Positions 26,271 through 34,812 of a stretch of 64,000 bases of DNA are shown here, piece after piece. Numbering within the stretch: the stretch's first letter is position 1; every line of letters begins with the position of its first letter. The DNA comes from Bacillota bacterium (GTDB lineage Bacteria; Bacillota; Bacilli; Alicyclobacillales; SLC66). Both the position numbers and the translations under genes were made by a program. A model generated the notes under the pieces. It searched no databases. It was not told where the DNA came from and worked only from the letters and a program-made list of their open reading frames with translations. Where the stretch lies: contig JAKADA010000006.1 of NCBI GenBank assembly GCA_021820975.1, positions 35,383-99,382 on the forward strand, written 5' to 3'.

Positions 26271-27536
26271 GTGTTGGATCATATCACTACTGCAGCAAAA
26301 CAGGCTTCTCGTCAGTGGGCAGTTTTATCCTCTGAGCGAAAGAATCACGCTTTACATGCCATGGCAGAAGCATTATGGGATTTTCGAGCACAGATTTTAG
26401 CCGCCAATGAACTAGATTATCAAGCAGCTCGTTTTGCGTCCTATACAGAAGCAAAACTCGATCGATTGTTTGTCAATGACAAACGTATTCAAGATATGGC
26501 AGAAGGTTTGCGGCAAGTTGCTACGTTAAAAGATCCCATCGGTGAGACGATGGAAACGATCGAACGCCCCAATGGCCTAAAAATCGTAAAAGTGCGCGTG
26601 CCTATGGGTGTTATTGCAATAATCTATGAATCTCGCCCCAATGTAACTGTGGATGCTGCTGGTTTGGCTTTGAAAACGGGTAATGCTGTCATTTTACGCG
26701 GAGGCAAAGAGGCCATCAACACGAATATTGCACTGACGAAAATCTTACGGGGCGCCATTCTACAATGTGGGATTACACCTGATGGATTGCAAATCATCGA
26801 AAATATAACACATGAATCCGTCGATGAATTGCTACGTGCTCGAGGCAGTATAGACTTGATAATTCCTCGTGGCGGTGCAGGATTGATCCAACATGTTGTC
26901 GAACATTCTCTTGTGCCTGTTATTGAAACTGGTGTTGGTAATTGTCATGTTTACGTAGATGAAGCTGCTGATTTAGCAAAGGCGATGGACATCATCATGA
27001 ATGCTAAGACGCAACGACCATCAGTATGTAATGCGATCGAGACAGTTTTAGTCCATGACGCGGTAGCAAAAGAGTTTTTGCCTATGATGGCAAACCAATT
27101 GATAGCCAAAAATGTGCAGTTAAGAGTCTGTGAGAGGTCTCTATCCCTATTGAAAGTAGCGGACATTAAAGATATGACTCAAGTGCAATTAGCTAATGAA
27201 TTTGACTATGAGACGGAGTTTCTTGATCTTATTCTTGCCGTACGTGTCGTTCGTGATCTTCAAGAGGCCATGGATCATATTGCTCGTTATGGAACCTTGC
27301 ATTCCGAAGCCATTGTGACGGAAAATGAAGATACAGCTCATACGTTTTTGATGGAGGTGGATGCAGCCGCTGTGTATCATAATGCATCAACAAGGTTTAC
27401 AGATGGTTTTGAATTTGGGTTTGGAGCTGAAATCGGTATTTCTACGCAAAAATTACATGCTCGAGGTCCAATGGGTTTGCGTGAGTTAACGAGTTACAAA
27501 TATCTTGTATATGGCAGTGGGCAGGTTCGCAGTTGA
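26271..27536 (+). CDS. proA: Glutamate-5-semialdehyde dehydrogenase ProA
   Basis: NADPH-dependent reduction of glutamyl-5-phosphate, the second step of proline synthesis. An aldehyde-dehydrogenase fold of about 421 residues. IYESRPNVTVDAAGLALKTGN is the family signature, and the catalytic Cys lies in QRPSVCNAIETVLVH. GTG 26271 is chosen: AAGGAG (26255-26260) precedes it and it gives a normal N-terminus. Earlier in-frame codons lie inside proB. The ATG at 26267 is out of frame. Confidence 0.95.
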   Translation: MLDHITTAAKQASRQWAVLSSERKNHALHAMAEALWDFRAQILAANELDYQAARFASYTEAKLDRLFVNDKRIQDMAEGLRQVATLKDPIGETMETIERPNGLKIVKVRVPMGVIAIIYESRPNVTVDAAGLALKTGNAVILRGGKEAINTNIALTKILRGAILQCGITPDGLQIIENITHESVDELLRARGSIDLIIPRGGAGLIQHVVEHSLVPVIETGVGNCHVYVDEAADLAKAMDIIMNAKTQRPSVCNAIETVLVHDAVAKEFLPMMANQLIAKNVQLRVCERSLSLLKVADIKDMTQVQLANEFDYETEFLDLILAVRVVRDLQEAMDHIARYGTLHSEAIVTENEDTAHTFLMEVDAAAVYHNASTRFTDGFEFGFGAEIGISTQKLHARGPMGLRELTSYKYLVYGSGQVRS

Positions 27537-27579
27537 CAAGATATGTGAATGACAAGAGATAAAGAAGAGGTGTGTAACC

Positions 27580-28113
27580 ATGTTATTGAATGAAATTTTG
27601 GTGTATAACAAAAACTTTCTAGAGAAAAAAGAATATATGCCCTATCAATCGGGCAAAGTGGCACAAAAACAACTTCTTGTTTTCACGTGCATGGATACGC
27701 GTTTGACAGAACTCTTGCATAAAGCGATGGGGTTACACGGTGGCGATGCAAAATTCGTAAAAAATGCGGGAGCTTCTCTGATCGGTTATCAAGATGATAC
27801 GATTCGAAGTATTCTCATTGCATTGTACGCCTTATCGATTAATCAGATTTTTGTTGTAGGGCACTATGATTGTGCCATGGAACGGGTTCATGGTGAAGAA
27901 ATGGAAGCTATGCTACGATCATCAGGCATGACTGATAAAGACACCAAGGATTTTTCCGTTTCTTCATGGTTGCAAGGTATCTCTGGTGCCAAAGAGAACG
28001 TAGAAAACAGTGTACATATTTTGCGTACTCATCCGCTTTTACCTAAGGACACGAAAGTGTATGGTTTATTGATTGACCCTGCCACAGGGCGTTTAGATCC
28101 AGTTGTTACATGA
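27580..28113 (+). CDS. Beta-class carbonic anhydrase
   Basis: Zinc enzyme interconverting CO2 and bicarbonate. Zinc ligands are visible as Cys in FTCMDTRL and His/Cys in VVGHYDCAM; the Asp-Arg pair in MDTR is the regulatory dyad. KFVKNAGASL is the usual middle block. 177 residues, near Bacillus YtiB. ATG 27580 has AAGAGG upstream. It lies between proA and fhs in the same direction; bicarbonate supply for biosynthesis is a reasonable role. Confidence 0.9.
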   Translation: MLLNEILVYNKNFLEKKEYMPYQSGKVAQKQLLVFTCMDTRLTELLHKAMGLHGGDAKFVKNAGASLIGYQDDTIRSILIALYALSINQIFVVGHYDCAMERVHGEEMEAMLRSSGMTDKDTKDFSVSSWLQGISGAKENVENSVHILRTHPLLPKDTKVYGLLIDPATGRLDPVVT

Positions 28114-28134
28114 TAGGAGTGTAGTTTTTTTACA

Positions 28135-29802
28135 ATGAAACCTGATATCGCTATTGCTCGAGAAACAAAGATGACCCCTATTTCAACGATCGCGGATGAC
28201 CTTCATGTTGCTTCAGATTATGTCATTCCTTACGGTCGCTATAAGGCCAAACTCGATATGGCTTTGTTACAAGAATTTCAAGACCGCCCAAATGGCAAAC
28301 TTATTTTAGTTACAGCCATGAGCCCAACGCCAGCTGGAGAAGGCAAGTCCACAGTTACGATCGGTCTTGCGCAAGCTTTACAGAGAATCGGACACAAAGC
28401 TATTGCGGCGATTCGAGAACCGTCTCTTGGTCCGAATTTTGGGCTTAAAGGGGGAGCTACAGGTGGTGGTTATGCTCAGGTTATTCCTATGGATGAGATC
28501 AACTTGCATTTTACCGGTGACTTTCATGCTGTGACCACAGCTCACAATCTTCTTGCAGCTATTCTTGACAATCACTTACATTTTGATAATCATTTAGGAA
28601 TAGACCCTAATTCTATTACGTGGAGACGAGTAGTTGACCTGAACGATAGAGCTTTACGCGATATTGTGATAGGACTTGGTGGCAAAGGTAATGGCGTAAC
28701 ACGAGAAACTGGATTTGATATTACTGTGGCTTCAGAAATCATGGCTGTCTTATGTCTTGTTGAGTCGATGGAAGAACTCAAGGAAGCGCTCGCTCGCATT
28801 CTCGTAGGTTATACCTACGATCATAATCCGGTGTACGTACGTGATTTGGGGGCGCAAGGTGCTATGGCAGCACTTCTCAAAGAGGCTTTGCATCCTAATC
28901 TTGTGCAAACAATCGAGAATACGCCTGCATTAGTGCACGGTGGGCCATTCGGTAATATCGCACACGGTTGTAACAGCTTAAATGCGACCAAATTAGGGCT
29001 TAAATTGGGCGATTATGTTGTTACGGAAGCAGGTTTTGGAGCTGATTTGGGTGCAGAGAAGTTTTTTGATATCAAGTGCCGAAAGGGAGAACTTAACCCT
29101 GATGCCGTCGTTTTGGTAGCGACGATTCGTGCTTTGAAATTCCATGGCGGTGTTCGTAAATCACACCTTGACCAAGAAGATATCGAGGCCATCACGCGTG
29201 GATTCGCTAATTTATTGCATCATGCGGAAATCATTCGTCAATACCATGTTCCGTTTGTCGTAGCTATTAATCAATTTACGGCAGACACAGAAAATGAGCT
29301 TCATCATCTAGAATCGTTATGTAATGAAAATGGTTTTTCTGCGTATCGTACAGAAGTTTGGGGAAAAGGTGGGGCAGGGGGTGAATTGCTTGCTAGAGCG
29401 GTTGTACAACAAGCGATGCAAGAGAATGAATTTACACCTCTGTATACTTTAGAAACAGCCATTGAAGAAAAAATCAGCGTAATTTGCCATCGTATTTATG
29501 GAGCACGACGCGTGACCTATACTTCCCAAGCTAAACAACAACTTGCAGATTACGTACGCTTAGGGTGGAGCCAATTGCCTATTTGTATGGCAAAAACACC
29601 TTACTCATTTTCTGATGATGCCACGCAAATCGGCGATGTTACAGACTTTACAATTACGGTAAAGGAAATTCGTGCCTCACTTGGCGCTGGATTCCTTGTG
29701 TGTCTGACAGGCGACATCATGACCATGCCAGGTCTGCCTCGGCATCCTAATGCTGAGCGTGTAACCGTGGACGAGTTTGGTGACATTCAAGGACTTTTTT
29801 GA
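28135..29802 (+). CDS. fhs: Formate--tetrahydrofolate ligase
   Basis: ATP-dependent formylation of tetrahydrofolate, feeding one-carbon metabolism. The P-loop region TPAGEGKSTVTIGLAQAL and EPSLGPNFGLKGGATGGGYAQV are family signatures. Length 555 is normal. ATG 28135; the nearest purine-rich site (TAGGAGTGTAG) is somewhat far. It starts about 20 bases after the carbonic anhydrase gene. There is no room for a ZTP riboswitch in the gap. A bidirectional terminator follows. Confidence 0.95.
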   Translation: MKPDIAIARETKMTPISTIADDLHVASDYVIPYGRYKAKLDMALLQEFQDRPNGKLILVTAMSPTPAGEGKSTVTIGLAQALQRIGHKAIAAIREPSLGPNFGLKGGATGGGYAQVIPMDEINLHFTGDFHAVTTAHNLLAAILDNHLHFDNHLGIDPNSITWRRVVDLNDRALRDIVIGLGGKGNGVTRETGFDITVASEIMAVLCLVESMEELKEALARILVGYTYDHNPVYVRDLGAQGAMAALLKEALHPNLVQTIENTPALVHGGPFGNIAHGCNSLNATKLGLKLGDYVVTEAGFGADLGAEKFFDIKCRKGELNPDAVVLVATIRALKFHGGVRKSHLDQEDIEAITRGFANLLHHAEIIRQYHVPFVVAINQFTADTENELHHLESLCNENGFSAYRTEVWGKGGAGGELLARAVVQQAMQENEFTPLYTLETAIEEKISVICHRIYGARRVTYTSQAKQQLADYVRLGWSQLPICMAKTPYSFSDDATQIGDVTDFTITVKEIRASLGAGFLVCLTGDIMTMPGLPRHPNAERVTVDEFGDIQGLF

Positions 29803-29822
29803 ACAAATTAACAAAAAAAGAG

Positions 29823-29855
29823 GGCATCCCATTATCATAAACGGGATGCCTTTTG
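29823..29855. terminator. Bidirectional terminator between fhs and the MMPL transporter
   Basis: GGCATCCC (29823-29830) pairs with GGGATGCC (29843-29850). An A-run precedes and a T-run follows, so U-tracts form in either direction between the convergent genes. Confidence 0.85.
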
Positions 29856-32800
29856 TTATGCACGATGAAACGGCCAGGAGTGACCATGTTCGACGATAGT
29901 TGCCATGGCTGGGATAAAGAAACCGAGAAATAAGGTGAAGTAGAGAAATAATCCAATGACTACAGACATGCCAATTTCGACGAGGGATGCAACACCTGCC
30001 ACCATCATAGAACCGAATGTGCCAGCCATAATTACCGCAGCGGAAAAAATGACATTGCCCATTTTTCCCATGGCCACGGAAATCGCTTGTTTAGGATTGT
30101 GACCCCGTTGCATTTCTTCTTCAAACCGAGACATTAAAAAGATACTGTAATCAACGCCTAGGGCAACGAGCAGTAAAAAGACGAAAAAGGGGACTGGCCA
30201 ACTCAGCCCTGGTTTATGCAAAACATGATCCGTGATCGTCTGTAGTAACCCCATCGAAGCAAAATAGGTTCCAGCAAGTGATCCAATAATGTACAAAGGT
30301 GTAATGATCGATCGTAACATGGCGACTAACAAAATAAATATCGCGGCGAGAACGAGTGTTACTGTACGTGTAAAATCTTGATTGGATATTTTATTCAATT
30401 CGTACTGCGTAGGTGTAGTCCCTGTTGCATACAGAGTGCCTGTATGTATTGGGCTGTTTGCCAAGGCTATATTGGCTGCTTGTTGCATGGATGCCACGGC
30501 ATTAATCGCAGTCATAGAATAAGGATTAACCCGTAACGTGATGGTGAATTTGGCTACATGACCATCGGGTGAAATAAAGGCATTCATAGCTTGCTTCAAT
30601 TGACTATTGGAATGAATTGCTGAAGAGGGTACATAAAATCCGGGATTTCCATCACTTTGTGCTTTTTGTGTTGACCGTAGAAAAGTTGTCACCTGAGATA
30701 CGCCATGATGTAGTTTGGCCACACCTTGAGTAGCCTGCGTTAACCCCGATCCAACTTTCGATGTTACGCTTGTCAGCTTTGCGACACCGCCTGTAACTAG
30801 TTTACTGCCAGCAGCTAAGGTTTGCGTTCCTGATGAGAGTTTTTGTGCACCCGTTGCTACAGAAGATACCCCCGAAGTTAATCCGGATAGTCCGCTACTG
30901 AGTTTTGCAGAACCTTGAGCTAGCTGTAGAGCACCTGATGCTTGCTGTTTCATTGCCTGCGTCAATTGATTTGTGCCCGATGATAATGAGGAATTTCCTT
31001 TGGCAAGTTGCACTGTCCCTGCATACAACGATTGAATTCCTTGCGCCTGTTGGTTAAAGCCTGCCTGCAATTTTGAGGTGCCGATCGTTAATTGCGTTGC
31101 ACCATTAGCTTCATTTGTCACTGCAAAGGTGAGCTTTGAGGCACCATCTTGTAACTGTTGCAAGCCTGTAGTGAGTTGTGCCGATCCCGTTTGCAAAGCT
31201 TGTAGTGCCGACTGAACAGAAGATGTACCACTTTGCAGATTTGCGGCAAGCGCAGTGATCTGTGCCCAGGATGGGCTGCTCGATGTTCCAGGATGAGCTT
31301 TTGCCCATGCCGCTAAGGCATTAACCAGCGCGGTGGTTCCTTGGTGAAGGGAGGCAGATGCTGCTGTGAGTTGACTCGATGCTTGTTGCAATTGACTGGA
31401 ACCTGTGGCGCTTTTCGATACGCCTGCAGACAATTGCGAGGCACCCGCTTTTGTTTGTTGCAATGATTTTGCAAATATCGCGAGGTTGCTTTGTAAGGTT
31501 TGTACACCTTGCGCTAGTTGTGAGGTAGCACCTTGCAATTGCTTTGCTCCCTCAGCTAGTTTCGTTGTTCCCGTAGCAGATTGACTCATACCCTGATTGA
31601 TTTGTTGTGCTGCATTTTTGGTTTGAACCAGGGAAGAAGCTAGCTTATTCATATTTTGTGTGAGTTGTTGTGATCCTTTTGTTGCTTGTGTTGTCCCAAG
31701 CGATAATTTCGTTGTTCCTAACGACAGTGCATGAAGTCCCTTGCCGACATTCACAATGCCGTTTGTAATCTGTCCTGAAGCGGTTAGTAATTGATTGGGG
31801 CTGTTTTGAGGTGATCCTTGTTGTCCTGACGGGGAGAGTCGGTTTTGTATTTCGGCTAATCCTGATTCCACTTGCTGTAAGCCACTGGCAGCACTTTGAT
31901 TTTGGCTTGCTAACTCAAAAGACGAGATAATACTGCCTGTGGGCCGTGTTGCACTCTCTACTTGTGCAATAGATGGAAGATTGGCTAACGTATTACTAAT
32001 ATTTTCAATTGTAGTAAGGCCTTTTGAAGAACGTAAATTAGCTTTTGTTTGCAAGACAAATTGACTTGGCAATACATTCCCCTTTCCAAAAGCAGCAGAC
32101 ACGACACGAAAACCTTGTGCTGAAGGCGCCATAGGAATGTCATTTAGAGGGTCAAACGTTCGTTGATTAGTAAAAAGAAGGGCAATCGGTACCAGTATGA
32201 TGACGAGCGCTAAGAGTGTCAACCAGGGGCGACTTGTAGCGATCATGCTTGTCTTAGACCAGAAAAAAGACGGCCTATGAGCCATTCCGGGTTTGGGTTT
32301 ACGTGGCCAATACATAGATGGTCCGAGGACACTCATGAGTGCTGGTAGCAAAGTCATGCCGTTAAGAAGCACGACTGCCACGCCAAACGAAACACCAACA
32401 GCTGTTCGATATAAGCCAAATTGGGCAAAGAATAAAATGGCAAAAGAAACGATCACTGTAAACGAACTATAAAAGACAGTTTTACTCACGGCATGCAGCG
32501 TATCTCGCAAAGCGATTTCCTTATTACCATGATCCTTCGTTAATTCCTCGCGAAAACGATTGATCATAATGACAGAGTAATCTGTTCCAGCGCCAAATAA
32601 GATTGCAATTAAAAAAGTCTGCGTAAAGTTGGATATAGGTAATCCTTTTTGTGCAAAAGCAGCTACAAGCCCTGATGTGATAACGTACGATAAGCCAATG
32701 GCCAATAGTGTCATGACAGGTGCAAGTAATGAGCGAAATACGAGTAATAAAATGATTAAAACAAGGGCAATCGTGACACCTATTGTTTTTTGTACACCTT

Positions 32801-33392
32801 GTTGTGAAATGCTGATGTCATCTTGTTGGATTGGTGCGTCACCAGTCAAATAGATGTGAGCATCAGAGGGCACCTTAGAAAAAGCTTGTTGCACATTTTT
32901 CATTGCTACTTTTGTGGCGTCAGAAATATCACTTTGAGGAAATCCGACAAGGGCAATTTCCGTTGTCCGATCTTTACTTAAAAACGTCGAGGTGAGTTTT
33001 TTGTTCGTATTATAAAGATCAGAAATCGATGTAATTCCGAGCTGATGACGGTGTTTCTCTATGCTATGTAGTGTCGCTGAAAAGTAAAATTTATCTTGGT
33101 TCGTGAGACCATGTGCGTTATGTATGGCCACAACGGCCGAACTGATTGACGTATGAGTTGGATCAACTTGACTCAGTAGATTTTGTCCCGTGATTAACGG
33201 AGATGAAGAAGGTAAGTAATTTGTCTTTGTGTGGGCAACCACCGTATCTAAGTTCGGCAACCAAGTAATCGATGCAATCGTGGCTAGAGTCCAAGCGACA
33301 ATGATAAGCCAGCGAAATCGGGTAATTATGTGGGCAAAACGGTGTGAAAACAGCCTTTTGCTAGTTAGATCGATGTCCTGTTTTTGTGACAA
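29856..33392 (-). CDS. Giant MMPL/RND-family transporter with long heptad-repeat region
   Basis: A membrane protein of about 1178 residues. Two MMPL-type blocks of about six helices flank a large external region, as in Bacillus YdgH. The N-terminal block includes LFGAGTDYSVIMINRFREE and the C-terminal one ALGVDYSIFLMSRFEEE, the conserved GxDY proton-relay motifs. Between them lie about 400 residues of LxxGxxxLxxG-type heptads like those of YhgE/Pip proteins. Such proteins export lipids, peptides or drugs; the substrate here is unknown. TTG 33392 follows AGGAGG (33402-33407) by nine bases. It stands alone, convergent with fhs. Confidence 0.88.
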   Translation of the reverse strand: MSQKQDIDLTSKRLFSHRFAHIITRFRWLIIVAWTLATIASITWLPNLDTVVAHTKTNYLPSSSPLITGQNLLSQVDPTHTSISSAVVAIHNAHGLTNQDKFYFSATLHSIEKHRHQLGITSISDLYNTNKKLTSTFLSKDRTTEIALVGFPQSDISDATKVAMKNVQQAFSKVPSDAHIYLTGDAPIQQDDISISQQGVQKTIGVTIALVLIILLLVFRSLLAPVMTLLAIGLSYVITSGLVAAFAQKGLPISNFTQTFLIAILFGAGTDYSVIMINRFREELTKDHGNKEIALRDTLHAVSKTVFYSSFTVIVSFAILFFAQFGLYRTAVGVSFGVAVVLLNGMTLLPALMSVLGPSMYWPRKPKPGMAHRPSFFWSKTSMIATSRPWLTLLALVIILVPIALLFTNQRTFDPLNDIPMAPSAQGFRVVSAAFGKGNVLPSQFVLQTKANLRSSKGLTTIENISNTLANLPSIAQVESATRPTGSIISSFELASQNQSAASGLQQVESGLAEIQNRLSPSGQQGSPQNSPNQLLTASGQITNGIVNVGKGLHALSLGTTKLSLGTTQATKGSQQLTQNMNKLASSLVQTKNAAQQINQGMSQSATGTTKLAEGAKQLQGATSQLAQGVQTLQSNLAIFAKSLQQTKAGASQLSAGVSKSATGSSQLQQASSQLTAASASLHQGTTALVNALAAWAKAHPGTSSSPSWAQITALAANLQSGTSSVQSALQALQTGSAQLTTGLQQLQDGASKLTFAVTNEANGATQLTIGTSKLQAGFNQQAQGIQSLYAGTVQLAKGNSSLSSGTNQLTQAMKQQASGALQLAQGSAKLSSGLSGLTSGVSSVATGAQKLSSGTQTLAAGSKLVTGGVAKLTSVTSKVGSGLTQATQGVAKLHHGVSQVTTFLRSTQKAQSDGNPGFYVPSSAIHSNSQLKQAMNAFISPDGHVAKFTITLRVNPYSMTAINAVASMQQAANIALANSPIHTGTLYATGTTPTQYELNKISNQDFTRTVTLVLAAIFILLVAMLRSIITPLYIIGSLAGTYFASMGLLQTITDHVLHKPGLSWPVPFFVFLLLVALGVDYSIFLMSRFEEEMQRGHNPKQAISVAMGKMGNVIFSAAVIMAGTFGSMMVAGVASLVEIGMSVVIGLFLYFTLFLGFFIPAMATIVEHGHSWPFHRA
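30690..31890 (-). repeat. Coding region of about 400 residues of degenerate heptad repeats
   Basis: Within the MMPL gene the protein repeats a pattern such as LTSGVSSVATGAQKLSSG many times, rich in Ser, Thr, Gly, Gln and Leu with a seven-residue period. At DNA level the copies differ, so this is an old protein repeat. It probably forms a long extracellular alpha-helical stalk. Bounds are approximate. Confidence 0.75.
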
Positions 33393-33539
33393 AGTAGTAA
33401 ACCTCCTGAAATTCGATAAAAACCGCCACGACTTCAAATTTTAGCACAAGAAACAATAGTATTCGAAAAGTTCATGGCAAAAAAAGCAAACATGGTATAC
33501 TTAAATTACGATTGTGAAAGTAGCAAGGAGTGTTTTGTG

Positions 33540-34226
33540 ATGCAAATCGTATGTTTTGGCGACAGTGTAACTCGCGGCATGTCCTACATTGAAGGACGAT
33601 TGCGTATTATTAAGCAAAATTATCCGACTCTTTTACAACAGTCCTTATCGTCACACCGTAATTTTGATGTAGTTAACAAAGGAACATTTAATGACACGTC
33701 AGATGGTTTGTGTGCTCGTCTAGAAACTGATGTGCTATCGTTAAACCCGGATTATGTTCTCATCGAAATTGGTGGTAATGATTGCAACTTTCATTGGGAT
33801 GAGGTGGCTTTATACCCCGATCGAACGCATGAGCCAAATGTTCCTCTCAAACGTTATCTCGACAATCTACACAAGATGATCGAACAGATTCGCGATAGTG
33901 GCTCTGTACCCATTTTGATGACACTTGTACCCTTGGATCCAGTGCGTTACTATGCAACACTTGAAAAAGTTTATGGATTTGCGATTGCACGCTGGATTGC
34001 TCTATGTGGGGGTATTGAACATTGGCATGCGATGTACAATCAAGGTTTACTGCGTCTTATTCATTCACTAAGTGTCTCAACAATTGATCTACGTACCGCT
34101 TTAAAAAAATCAAGTGATTTATCGTTTCTTCTAAGTGATGATGGCATTCATCCTAGTGCTTTAGGTTACCAGGTGATGAGCCAGACAATTTTTGCTGCCT
34201 TACAAGAAAAGGTGTTAGTGGAATAA
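33540..34226 (+). CDS. Cytoplasmic SGNH/GDSL-type hydrolase
   Basis: An esterase/lipase-like protein of about 228 residues. Block I is CFGDSVTRG with the nucleophile Ser, block III is IEIGGNDCNF, and the catalytic Asp/His pair is in DDGIHPSALGYQ. No signal peptide is present with the start at ATG 33540, which follows AAGGAG (33525-33530). The substrate is not known. It is divergent from the MMPL gene and precedes the alpha-glucan locus, but with a separate gap. Confidence 0.85.
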   Translation: MQIVCFGDSVTRGMSYIEGRLRIIKQNYPTLLQQSLSSHRNFDVVNKGTFNDTSDGLCARLETDVLSLNPDYVLIEIGGNDCNFHWDEVALYPDRTHEPNVPLKRYLDNLHKMIEQIRDSGSVPILMTLVPLDPVRYYATLEKVYGFAIARWIALCGGIEHWHAMYNQGLLRLIHSLSVSTIDLRTALKKSSDLSFLLSDDGIHPSALGYQVMSQTIFAALQEKVLVE

Positions 34227-34275
34227 CGTCGTTTCTATGATACATATAATTTAAGTATTTCTTGTTCATAGTGGG

Positions 34276-34812
34276 GTGATTGGCATCGACGCGATACAAG
34301 AATGGCCACGTATGTTTGCTAGTGATACTCTTACTGCGATCTGCATCGATTCTAAGTCTATGTGGATTCACTTTGCGCTTTTAGATGATCACAAAAGGAT
34401 TATCAGTACCCATTTTCAATGTCCATGGCGTGATTTACCGCTTCATGTTCGAATTTCTGATTGCACCGATGAGCTATTCATGGGTGATAATGAACATAGC
34501 GCTGTACTTCTTTGCGTTCCCTCAGATGTAGATCATGTGTATTATCGCTCATTATCTTCGGGGTGTGACTACGCCGTTGATTTTGGGCTGCTTCTTCCTT
34601 CTGGTTCTTTTTTCGCTATACTTCGCAGTGCACTGCCTATCCATTGCCCAGATGTTTACACACATTGTTTTTCTCCTGTCACATTTTTGCCTGTAGGAGA
34701 AACATGTTTTTCTAGTACCCGCGTACAAGTAGAAGAAGTCACTTCACGACACGATCAACCTTATAACGATAGTTTGATTGGTTATGTTTCAGGTAAAAAG
34801 GGCGTGAATTAA
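34276..34812 (+). CDS. DUF4912 domain protein of the alpha-glucan locus
   Basis: About 178 residues. The middle matches the DUF4912 pattern: MWIHFALLDD, then a basic/polar strand, CDYAVDFGLLLPSGSFFAILRSALP and a final Pro. Function is unknown. From family knowledge such genes often sit beside GH57/DUF1957 and GT4 genes, as here. The start is uncertain: GTG 34276 has only a weak upstream site, and ATG 34312 is a possible alternative. The next gene begins immediately after its stop. Confidence 0.65.
   Translation: MIGIDAIQEWPRMFASDTLTAICIDSKSMWIHFALLDDHKRIISTHFQCPWRDLPLHVRISDCTDELFMGDNEHSAVLLCVPSDVDHVYYRSLSSGCDYAVDFGLLLPSGSFFAILRSALPIHCPDVYTHCFSPVTFLPVGETCFSSTRVQVEEVTSRHDQPYNDSLIGYVSGKKGVN

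Noticed and set aside
30690..31890. Tandem DNA repeat or CRISPR-like array
   Set aside because: The repetition is at protein level (heptads in the MMPL protein); the DNA units vary and there are no spacers.
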